Below, in pieces: positions 38,101 to 51,000 of a stretch of 64,000 nucleotides of DNA (the first letter of the stretch is position 1; each line of letters starts with the position of its first letter). The notes under the pieces were generated by a model. The model made no database searches. It had not been told where the DNA came from and saw only the letters and a program-made list of their open reading frames with translations. The stretch lies in contig NC_058513.1 of NCBI RefSeq assembly GCF_020382885.2, forward strand, positions 9,519,774 through 9,583,773. Direction: 5' to 3'. The translations under genes were made by a program, and so were the position numbers. The stretch comes from Scatophagus argus. Taxonomy: Eukaryota; Chordata; Actinopteri; Scatophagidae.

Positions 38101-41100
38101 TTTGATCTACTGAATTGATTAATAAAATTAACGATGTATATAGACTGACTGCACAAATGCCTCTTATTTTTGCAATTTTTCAGGTAGAGTTACCAAACTC
38201 AGGTAGCTAATTTCTCAAATATAAATCGCCCTGTTTGTACAAGATGACGTAAACAATTTTGCGTCTTATAACTGAAGTGAATTTGGATTACGTGAAAAAT
38301 GTTTAGAACTACAAGGCTTAAGCTACCTTTGTTGAATTACTGCTGTTACTGCAATCAAAAACAGGAAACACATAATACTGATGTAAAATACTTTTATTGG
38401 CATTTGCCTCTTTGCTCTTCCAAATCCTGGAATTATTATTTTTGCTTTATCCCCACTCCAAATGTCTTACATTGTCCATCTTTGTGAAGTTACTATCTAT
38501 ATGTACCCACGTTTTTTATTACTCTACTGTAACCTCCGTAATGCGTTCAGTTGTGAATGAATCAATTAGAGTAGCGTGATAAAACCAGTGTGTGCGTGGT
38601 TACTGCACATCTTTTTTCCTGTTGTGGTCCATTCTTACGAGCCCTGCAGTGTATTTATAGATGCAGTATACTTTGTGCTTTATCAAATAAATAATAAAAC
38701 ACAGACATGGCCTGAAGAGCAAAAGAGAAAGGTAATTCATACTTGAGTGGAGCCCATATATATAAGAAGCCTGAGTACCCTCAGTGTATTGTGTGTGTGT
38801 GTCACAGTGTAGTTTCGACATTATGAACTTATATAATATCAACAGCAACGTACTCACAAGAGGCAGCTTTATAACTAAGCAAATGGAGGGAACCAGTTTC
38901 AGTTGTTTGTCTTGAAAGGTCTCGCTTCTTACTCCCAGCTTTTTTTTGAATTGGAAGTTGGATGAGAGCCTACACATATTTTCTCTAAAGTGCCTTCATG
39001 ACAGAAACACGCTAAGCAGAAGAGTTAAGACTCTTAGCCACTGTATGTGTTGAGGAGATTAACTGACAAGAATGTAGCCCAATAAGTGACCTTCCAGGAA
39101 AGTCAGCAATGTAGCAAGTCAACATACAATCTGTAGTTTTAAGTTGTTGTGCTGGTAGAAGATATTCCTTAACAGAAGCAGTAGGTGCAGCGGGAAAGAC
39201 AATTTTGCATCTGGCGTGATGTTTTTTAGGATACAGTGTCATAGTTTAACAATTTAAATTGTCAGGTATGTTCCAGGTTTTCTATTTTCTGTCATTCTCA
39301 CAACCCCCCAACCATCCCACCATCCCCACACACAGACACACACACACACACACACACTATCTCCAGCCTTTTTTCCCTCTCCCTCTCCATCTCTTCTCCC
39401 TACCTCTTTTCTCCTCTGCTATGTTTCTCGCTAGTCGGTGTCTGACCTACTTTCTCAGATTGCTGCAGTGCTCTCCCCCTCTGTATCGTGAAAATACACA
39501 CACACACACACACACATGCATTGAGTTTCTCAATCACCCTCCCACCTCTACCCCCCACCCCGTCCCAGGGAAGCAGGATAGCACCAGCGGGACCTGTTCA
39601 GGATGCTCCCTCATTGGCTGAGCACCAGAAAACCTTCACATGTACAAATCAGGGCAATGAGGAGAGTTTTGCCCTGAAGTCTTATGCACTTATATTTTTA
39701 TGTTACTGTTATTATTCCTTACGATGACATTAATGATTTCAGTGATGCAATAACAGAGATGAACAACACTGGCTGAAAGTAACTCAGCTGAAATGTGTGA
39801 GATCTGTCCTCAATGTGAGTTTTCATGCTGCAGTGCTTTTAGACCTGGCAAATGCTTTCATTGCACATGTCCAAACACACACACACACAAACACAACAGC
39901 ATCATATCCTCTATGTAGGCTACACAGGTGGAGACACAGGAGGTGGAGGACAGGTGGGTGGGAGACCAGACGATGTGGATCCAAGCGTGGAGAAGCAGAA
40001 AGAGAAAATTTGAAGCAGTTCAGAAGAAAGGACAGAGCATGATAAAAGTGAGAGAAGGTGGGGACCGAATGCCAAAACAGTGAGCGTAATTCAAATGTGA
40101 ACAGAGGAAAGTATCCTGATCTTTTGCTACGATAAGCTGAGGTGGCTCACTGTTCTGATGATCTTGAAGTGATGTGACTGTGTCATGCAAAGAGGGCTTT
40201 TAAAAAAGACAAGGAAGAGGACACAAGGCACAAAAGCTACGAGAGTAAGAGTGGGAAGAAAAGAAAAATAGGGACAAACAGAAGACTGAAGGCTAATAGC
40301 AAATGACAGGTCATAGTCATGAAAATGACTTCTGTCAGCCAGAAGGACAATGCTTGTTTTTCCTACATATTAGAAAAAGTTTGCTCTAAAATGTTCTAGT
40401 CCACAGTACATCAAAATGAATGAATTTGTTTCCAGATGTTCTATAATATCAAATACGCCCATCTAATGACACAAAACTCTGATGTGATGTCCAAACGAAT
40501 TTTTTAAAAATGTTGTTTGTTAAATCTTTCTGCTGAATAGTGAAAATAATAATCTGCCAAAAAAGTTTTGCTTTAGGTGAACTGGCACTTGAAATATTTG
40601 ATACCATCAAATGTTCATGTTTAACCAAATGTAGCTTCATACAGCTCAACCTTTAGCTGACAAATACTTTCCAAACAGAGCAGATCAGTTTATGTACCAT
40701 GCACACATTCAAAAGTCGTTTTTGTTGCAAAAAACTACTCATCTTGGGCCCAAGATATCCCCAGGTAACAAGAAGTAAAGGAAAAGGTGTTGGGCAAAGA
40801 ATAAGTGTTGATCAGACTTAATCCGGAACTCGTATCTTTCCTTATTCCTTTTTTTTTCCCCACTCAGGCATTCCTGAATTAACATACTCCCACATCAAAA
40901 CTACATTTTCTAAGCATTCGGTCTTTTCTTGTCTCGCTGGTACAGTTTGAATACAGCAAAGGCACCAGAGGTTTGTGATTCAACTGCAAACCTCTCCTGG
41001 TTTGCAGATTCAACCCTCCTCCTCGAAATTAAACTTTGGTGTCGGGTGGGAAATCTTATGCACACAGGAAATAACACGTCTGAATGAGGCTGAGATACAA

Positions 41101-44100
41101 AACAACGGCGATGGCACACTCACTGATGAACCTGTTCAGTGGGAAAACATACGTGCTGGTCTGTGAAGAAATTAAAACAGAGCATTAACATGCTAAGTGC
41201 AGCTTGAACCTATTCTACTGTGCTGTAAAGAATTTAACCATGCCATAGCTAAAAACGGGATACAATATTGCTTCCGATGAAACAACGGCTCATTCATGGT
41301 TTCAGTGATTTAATCACGCGGTATTTCACGATGGCAGAGCACAGTGGATTACACTGTAGATCTGAAGATCAAATCAATATTGATCAATCAGTCCCAGCAG
41401 GGCCTTTTAAATATGCAGTATCATGTCAAGCAGAGATCTGTTGTGTGTGAGTGAAGCACTGCGCCCCCCCCCCAGGCTTGAACATTCATAAAAAATGCAC
41501 TTAAAGCTGTTCATCAAACCTGCATGGAGGAACACGTGTCTGCATTCACATGTGTAGGTGTGAGGGCCTGGCACAAGTGTGTGTGTGTGTGTGTGTGTGG
41601 ACATGACTCACAATGTGAGAGAGACAAACAGCCTATGGGCACAGAAGGTGTGTGTGCACACTCACTGATGGCAGATAGTGACTGGTAGCTACACGAGGTG
41701 ATGGAGAGGGATGAGCAGAGAGACAGAGAGAGAGAAAGAGGTGGAGGAAGATGATAAAAGGAGGAATAGCAATCTGTCACTTCACACTTATTTATCTCCT
41801 CGGGCATTCTCTCCCTCCATTCCTCTCCTCTCCGCAACATGACGGCATGCATGTGTGTGTGTTAACACTCCGAATATATGATTCAGAGGCGCACTGTAAT
41901 GTTGGTGTGTTGCTTAATGCGTTGAATTCACTACAGTAAAGCTACCATGTGTGACACCTGCAGCCCAATGACCTTCAAGGCCCAATAGAGTCTCCCTCGC
42001 TCTCTAGACTCTGAAATTAGATTTGGAAAGATCATCAACATAAATTTAAAAGAGCGGGAGTCAGGGACGGGGAGAGAAAAAGAGAGAGAAGCAAATGAGA
42101 AAGAGTCTTTGATAGAGTGAAAGAGAGAGAGAGAGAGCAGCAGTGAAAGGACGTTGATGATAGAGAGCGTTGATTGTGTTTCGATGGATGAATGGAGAAG
42201 AGAGTGAAGGAATGCAGGGAAGGGAGATGGAAACATGAGTGGAGGAGAGCAGACAATGACGTGAATATCCCCAATCGAGGGGAGAGAGCAGGGCAGCGGA
42301 CAGTGAGAGTGCAATAAGGAGACAGAGAAGAAGAAAAGGAAGAGGTGTTGGGAGAGCATGAATGTAAGTGATATAACCAAGGAGAGATTGTCGGAGCTGA
42401 TATTAGCCCTACAGGCGTTTTTGCATGCATGGCGGTGCGCTGTGCTCTTCCTTAACGGGACCCTAGTGGCGCTGTGTTTACTGCGGCACCATCCAGAAGA
42501 GCTTTATCATTACAGTATTACCACAGCCCTGCCTGGCTCTCTGTCACCATGACAACCACTGCGTTAGCCTCTGCTTTCAGGCACCAAGGACAGGACCAAG
42601 CCAAATACTGCTCCTACAGCTGGCGTAAAAAGGCTGAATGTAGAGGAGCAAGACTCACTCGGTCCGGCTGATTGCTCAGAGAAAGATTAACATTTCTAAG
42701 GTCGAGGGTGGGTGACCTTGACAGTGGTGTAAAGAGGAATAAAGGAGTTTGCTTGCTATTAATGATGCTTTTGTTCTGTGTGCGCTGATGGTGGTTTGGT
42801 TTGATCGGCATTAGTATGACCAACAGTGCACCAGAAAGGCCTAAGGATGTGGAGTCTTTTGCAGAGGGCAAAGCAAATGGGCAACCACTGCTGCAGAGTC
42901 AGCAATGATAAGAAGACATTGAAGGATGATCTGAAATCTGCACATGAATGAGGCATGAAAAATGAACATTTAAGCGATGTGAAATACAGAACGTCCTTCT
43001 GAAGGGCAACCCCAGCAATGGTTCAGACCAGGATGGGGTGATTAATCTATTATCTTAGGTGAATAACTGTGGCCATCACTCAAAGACTTCCAAGTAGCCT
43101 CTCGGCGTGCAGTGTGAGTATAACCTTGGGTGGTTTACAGGAATAGCCATCATCATCGCAGTTGTCATCATCGTTGTTGTATTCTGAGAAACGCTGCAGA
43201 GTAACTGAAGGTTTTGCTACTTTAGGCTGAAATTACAAAAAAAAAAAAAAAACCCCTCCCAAACCTAACAGTCAAACACTGGAACAAGACAAAGAGAACA
43301 ACTAAAATGTCAAAAGAGAGAGAGAGAGTTCCCTTTAGGGACATGGCGTGTGAAATGGACAAGCGGTAAAACGGAGTGGAAAGGCAGAGAGAGGGATGAG
43401 ACAGAGAGGGAGAGAGAGAGAGAGAGAGTGGTACAGAAAAGATGTCTTTCAATTTTTTTTCAGGGTTGCATTTTTTCTACATGTTGAATTATGCATTTCT
43501 TTAGTGGCTTTTAGCCGTTTATGACCCTCAACCTCAAGGCTTCCTCATGTGAGTTTAAGTTATGCTGGCACAGTCCATGAAGTGTGTACAAGAATGTTAA
43601 GCACAGTTACAGTATTCAGACCATCATTCTGCGTTACACTGACACTGATGTTAATTAATCTATAACCCTTTATTATGATTAATCAGCCAACAACCAACCA
43701 ATAACAGTCAAAGGGATCACATGACCAACTGTATGTGAAAAGAGTGTGATTGTATTGATGAGCTTACAGAGAATTATCTTGCTCTACTGTTCCCATGAGC
43801 ATGAAGAAGTGTTTTAGCATCTTTTGGTCCATTTTTCTGTCCAGCAACTTTACTTTATTCGGTATTGTCTATAGCTGCAGAAGTAGATGCAAAACAAAAT
43901 TCTCATAAACCAGCTGTATGTACCTGCTCGGCACCAAATTACAAACAAAGATGGGCTGGTGAACATAGCAGAGCATTTAGCAGCTAAAGAATGGGATATT
44001 TCCATCAGGAGTTGGTGGAGACAGAGATAAAACTGGAGTAAATATTGATCGTATGTTCAGGTGGACACTAGCACACTTTCAGATGGATGCTAATGGTGCT

Positions 44101-45047
44101 CATTGTATGTAAACAGACGGTTCAAAGCTAGTAGTCTTGTGTTCACAGTTTGTTCTGTAGGTTTAAATGTCTCCATTATTGAATAAGGCAAAGCAGACAA
44201 ATCTCCACATTTCAGCTGTTACAAACATGTTCAGAGTTGTACCCGATAATCTGTCCATTGTTTAGGTTATTTATTGACCCTAACCACATTTTTGTACTGC
44301 AGCAACATGACATTTTGATCATGGTAGTTCAACCAAAGCAGAATAGTCTAGTTTTCACGGTGCAGTGATCTAGTGGCCCCTCAGCTTTTTCAACCCAGGG
44401 ATTCGTGACAGCTGATACTAACAGCCTGAAAACAATATCAGACGAGATATTAAATTCACGTGCCCCTTTCATCCCCTCGTTCTGTCCCAGAGGAACTGCA
44501 GCCGTGTCTCCTCTCAAGGGAAATGGAATAGACACGGGTGGAGGACGCTAACCAAGACAGGCAGTTAAAGCAGAATACTGTGAGCCTCTGCCAGGGGTCA
44601 CCCAACATGGGACACTGCGGAATAATGAAGGGCAGGAGAAGTGAGGCGTGGAAAAGTGTTGGACTGGTAAAAGTAGATGGGCAAAGAGGAGGGATGTAAG
44701 GGGCTGGTTGTGTGTGCTGCATGACTGCATACATGCAAAATGTGTCTACATGCTATGCAAGTAGTACATCAGGCTCATCAAGCACCTGAATGCAAGAGGA
44801 GGAGAAGGAGGAGGAGTGAGGGAGGTTGGAGAGAGGTGGCGCTGAACTTAAAGATATAATTAGCTTCTGCTCTGGGTAATCCTTGCATATACTTTCTGAG
44901 AGCTAGAAACACTGACTCTCTGAGGTCAGTGCTCTTGGAAGTGATCCTGGTAAAATTTCAATCACACCACAGACTTCTGTTTCAGACATTCCCTGAATGA
45001 CTCAACTCCTTGACATGCTACAGTTGAATCTGTAACTACATACCATC

Positions 45048-45098
<51 letters not shown>

Positions 45099-48000
45099 TG
45101 CCCTGCTCTCCAGTCGACACGTCACAATGTCGTATCAGCACCGCAGCGTTCATTTCCTCTATTTGATTCCCCCTGCGGTCCTGCCAAACGTTTCTGAAGT
45201 CAAGGTGAGAGATCTGTACATGCGTCCATACCCTCTCGTCTGTTTTGTATTCACTCCAGATTACTGCAGCATACTATGTGCATTTGTCCTTGTGACGCAG
45301 CCCCCCCTCTTTCTCAGCCGATCCTCCCTCTTTCCCCCGTTCCTCACCCCTTTCTCCCACCCATTCTCTTTTGTCCTGGTTACATTGTTCGAGACACAGA
45401 GCAAGTTTGGTAAAGCTGTCCCTGTTCTAATAGATGTAATGAGTGACTACCTTCACACCTCCTCCTCTTTTTCTTAACGCCCTCCATCCTTCCTCCCTCC
45501 ATGCTTCTGTAACTGTCCCTAATCTACCTCACAGCTCAGTCATAATGGAGAAAACGAAACACGGGACTACATGTATCAATATGTCAACCTCCCTCTGACA
45601 GGCTGCTCATGGAGTTAAACAACAAATAAAATCCAAAGTTATAAAACAGTGGAATTTTGAGTGTCCTGATCACAGCAGACCTCCACGGGACATTTCGATT
45701 AATTTCCACCCAGATCCACTCCTGTTACACAAGTCTCTAGATCACGTTTCCATTTAAACCAGTCATTCGCTCTGCCTCCACTCCGCTGCCACTTGGACAG
45801 GAGGGACAATCACAAGGAAACAGATGGTCACACAGGAATGACGCCCTCCAATGTCATTTTCCAAGGGAATGAGCATGGATACAGTTTGACTGTTTAAGTG
45901 CCACAGGGTAACAACATGTGTCCAACCATGCATAGACACTCGCAAGACTGTTCGACAGATGCTTTAACAACAAACACAGTAGCCATGAGCAGATTAATTG
46001 TGTGTGAACTGTTCTTTAAATCAGCAACATATTTGGTAATTAACTCGTTCTTTAAGCAAGTGTACCAAAACCTAGCTGGTTTCAGCTTCTCAAATGTGCA
46101 TACTTCCTGGTTTTCTGTGGTAAACTGAATCTCTTGGTCCAAACAAGACTACTATTTTCTGATATTTTCATCACCAGCGTTAAAGTACTTAGTCGACTAA
46201 TGGATTAGTTGAGGAGAAATCTTATTGTGACAATCAATTGTTTGAGTGGTCATAACACTGATTGTGTTATGTGATAGTGAACTGCATATTTTCAGTTTCT
46301 GAAGTGTTTGTCAGACAAAAAAGCTTTTCTGACACCAAATGACTGATTGATTGAGAAAAAAATCATATTCAGATTAATGGTTAATGGTTTAAAAAATCAC
46401 CTAAACAGCCGTTTTTGTACAGATCAGGTTGGAATTGCTTGAAAATGTCTCCACATGTTTCCTGTTCATCAATGACAACATGCACAGCCACTTTTATTAT
46501 ATTCAAATTGTAGCACTATCAGCCCTGTAGTCCTGTAGTAAGTCAGTTAACTGATTAAGAATAAGCAATCATTTAAGTTATTTATTTAGCATATGTCATT
46601 TATTCTGGTGCTAATTTCTCAAATGTTATTTTTGATAGACGATCCTTGGAGGGTTTGAATGTTGATTGAACAGAGAAAACTATCTGAAGGCATCACCTTT
46701 GGCTGTGACGACTTGCATTTTTCATTATTTTAAATTGAAAGTTATTTACTTAACAATAAGCTATTCAATAAAAACCAATAACTAATAATGAAAATGCAGA
46801 TTAATTTTCAGACCTAAAAATTATGTCTAAATGAGAATCGTGTTTCCGATGTGACCCGTCAGCTAATTAGCCTTCAGCTTGCCAGTGTATGTCTTTGTTA
46901 AACATATGTTTGGGACATCCATGTGTGTGAAAGTGATCTGCGGGGTTACATGTGGAGGGTGTGTCAAACGACGTGATTTATCTGTGTGCTGTAAGTGCAG
47001 ACACTCAGCAAAATGGTTTATGGGCAGCTACACTTACAGAGTACAGGCCAGTGTTTAAAGGTGAGGGTCCTGAGAGTGATTTATGTTCAGCCAGGTGTTT
47101 GAGGGGGTCAAATGTAACATCCATGTTGCAATGGAAGTGAGTAAATGCATTTCTATACCACACCAAGTCTTTAGTTACAGTATGTGCTGGATATCATTCT
47201 GAATAATTGATTATATTGATGCAGTGAAAAGACATTTGATTTTGCAAGCAGTTACAACATTATTTTTCTCTGACAGCATTTGTCCATGGTGCACTTGTTA
47301 TGTTTACATATACAGTGCATGTGCTTATGCGCGTGACCGTCTGTGTAGTATCACACAATACACTTCTCTCTCGTGTGATTTGACAAGATTTGCCCCATTT
47401 AGAGAATTCAGACTCCCACCATTGTAATTGGCTTTGGCACCGTGCGAGCTCTCAACCACACCAGTGTCCTGAATCATTTCAATCCCAGACCATCAGAGTA
47501 AAATGTCCAGGGTTTACCACAAGGTCCGACTAATTGACTGCCCGTACGGTGTTGTGGAGCACTCATTCAGCATGGCTAAATGGACCGATGAGGAAGATGG
47601 AGGTGTCTGGAGTGATGGGAAGACAGTTTTTTTTTTTGTTGTTTTGTTTTTTCGGGATAATCATCACATTTTAAATTCTTCTGCCTAAAATGTTATGTGA
47701 TACTTAAAGCAATAGGTCAACATTTTAGAAAATCTGCGTATTCGCTTTCTTTCCAACAGTTAGATGAAAAGATCAATACTAGTCTTATGTCTGTATGGTA
47801 AATATGAAGCTGGAGCTACAGTAGCTGATTAGCTTAGTGCTGCTTAAAGGTATCAAAAACCATCAACCAGCACCTCTAAGGCTCTCTACTCACCGATTAG
47901 CAAGTTATATCTTTTTTTAATGTCTCTGAGAAATTGCCAGACAAACAGGAGACTCTAGGAAATTACAAGTTCCAGCCAAGAAATGGTCTGGCACATATCC

Positions 48001-51000
48001 TCCATAAAATGGCAAATTCTTTTCCTCACACTTCAGTTACTGAGCCAGGCTAGTTGTGTCCCCGTTTCCTGTCTTTGTGCAAAACTAGGCTAAGTGGATT
48101 TATCTGCATATTTACCAAGCAGATGTAAAAGTGCCATCAGTTCTCCCATCTAATGCAAAATGATATGCAGATTTCCCAATATGCTATACCATCCATTCAA
48201 CAGTAATACTAGTGATTACCGGTGATGGATAAATGTGAATAACATGCAGAGGGATCTTAATGAAAAATAAGTCCATCCATCCACTTTCTATACTAATACT
48301 ACTAAAAACCTGTTTTTTTCTGTTTTTTACTCCTCTTAAGTGTTTCTCACTTATTTAACAAACAGGTCAAGTCTCTGCCCTTGTTATTAGACATCAAGCA
48401 CTATCCAGGAAAGTATCACCAACAAACAGCGGTCAAGTTACCAGGCTGTGACTTCCGAGGATGTGATCACAACATGAGAAGGCCTGCGGTACAAATCCTT
48501 GTCAGGGAAAATTGAAACAGAACACAATACACTTGCCATTTGCAGGCACAGGAAAGGCAGGCGGATTAATTATTACCGAAGAATAATTCCCTCCATTCTT
48601 TTTTTCCAAGGCTGGTTTGGTTTGTTTATAGGCATTGCCTATTTGGTGAACGGTCATACAAGCACACAGGCTCATCCTCTCACCAGGATGGAATGGAAGA
48701 ATAGACTTGCTGCCACCAGCGAATGAAATGAAGGCCTCCTTTCCCTCTCTTTGCTATTTTCAGATGCAGCCCACAGGGAGAGGAACAAGAATGGAAGTGG
48801 GAAATAGGCCTTACAGCGGGGTCGGGGGTTTAGATGGAAACAACTTGGAACGCCAAACCCCACTGCTGAAAGTAATTCAACACACTAAAGACCTTTCAGT
48901 TGACAAAAAAACCCCACCTTTACATTAGTGAGGACTCAGCTCCATTTCACATCAGGTGAGGGAAGTTGGGGCTTTGACATTCAAAACGGGATGTTCGTAC
49001 GCTCAGGAAAAAGGATGTGTTTGTTGCAGTGCTAGGGTGAGATGCAGATGCAGACAATAGTGATAGCTGTGATGTTAACTCTACCTGAAGCATAATAGGT
49101 GCTTTTCCACAATAAATGACAGGGGAATAAATATAATAACAACAATAATAACAGGGCATATATTATTTCAAAGAGCAAAATCATAATTCTTCTGTTTATG
49201 CATGTTTTGTTAATTACTTCACACTTACTTTGGTAATGTCTGTTTCCCATGCCAATAAAGCCCCTTTAAAATCCCGGGTTTGCTGTGATTGGTTGAAACC
49301 TGCAAACACTTCACAGTCACCTTCACCACAGCTCCCATTAAGCTCCGACCAGAGTTGGGAGGTGTTGTACGTGGAACCACGTTGCTCTGGGGCAAGCAAA
49401 ACTGGTGCAAAAAAATCTCACAAGACTATTCAAAATTAGAAGCGACCTAGTATATAGTAAAAATGAGTGTCTGATACTGGTTACAATCAAAAGAGGACAA
49501 CATAGTTTATTGAAAATGAAATGTAAAACATCACTGACACAGGTGTTTTCAGTAAAAACATTACTTTTGTCTTTCCAGACCCGCACAGAAGTCATCTTCT
49601 CAGTCACAAGGTCTTCTCTCCTAAAAATGTGATGCAGTGTCCCCAACAGAAACAATAACGTCACCCAAATCCTGCCCAAGGGGATCTTTTTTCCACCCAA
49701 CACCATATCTATAGACACTAATGCCTATCAGTACATCTTTTTTTATCCTCTGTCCACTACAGTGATTTTCTACCCGGAGACGATCTGTTCTGAGGCCATC
49801 TGACACAGAGGCAGGTCACATTTGTGTTTATGGCAGCATTGTGCATTCCAGCAAACAATAAAGCAGGAGACATGACCTTCAGGGAGAAGGGGGACTCAGG
49901 ACACAGCCCCCCCTCCCCCCCCAAAAAAAAAACGAATCAAATATAGGCACACAAAGTCTGATATGGGGGGGGCAAAGGGGCATCTTGTACATGCTGAGCT
50001 ACAAATGGTGCTTTGTCAGGAGATTGCTGACAAAGACAACTGTGCCCTTCTGGTGCAAAACTGGAAGTAACCAAAACAAAGCTAAACCTGTGGGACTGTC
50101 GTATAGGACAGCATCCAGACAGTCAGCAGTGTACTTCCACGTAAAGTACTTCCTTTAAAAGACAAAAGCAATTGTTTGAAATTCTGCATTTCAGTATATT
50201 ACAGTATATCACATCACATTCATTTAACTAAACTTCCTTTATCCATACTTTTGATGTCCAGCAAAGCTTTTTTTCTACATAACTTACACGACTTACTGTG
50301 TGCAAAAACATTAGTTACTCAGCATCACTTTAAATATTCCATTTGCACCATTTCTTTTTTTCCAAAAGTTTCCTTATCTTAAGGATCATTTTCTAACTAT
50401 GCTATCATACCGATATCTTCTGCATCTTAGTTTAACACCAAATATTCAACCTGCTGAGTGACAATTGATTACATCAAATTAGATTAGATTACATCAAGTT
50501 CAATAACAAAGCCCTGACAAAATAATAACCTTACTTCAGCAATACTGCTGCATGTGTAGCCATTAAAGACTGGAGTTTAAAACAGTAAGTTAGAGAACTT
50601 AAACAAAGAGGAGAAAACAAACAGGCCGAGATCACATTCTGTCAAACACGATAGAACAGCTCCATGTCACCTTCGCTGCACTGCGAGATCTATGTCAACC
50701 AGGCACGGATCAATAAAGAAATCAGATGCAAATTGTATTGTATAACACCTCATCAAAGATGAATGCATACATCCATAAATTTTTGCAGTGGGCTAACAGT
50801 CGCACTATCATCCAACAGTCTCTGTGAGCGTTACCACATTTAAAGTGATAGAGATAGAGAGAATGGCTTTAAAAACAGACAAAAAGAAGAGATAATCAAT
50901 TGATTATCAATCAGTAGGCAGGCAGGAGAGCCGGGGCAGAAGATTGAATGGCTTGAGCCTCCACAAATGATCGAAGATGCAAAGACAAGGGTCCCCACCC

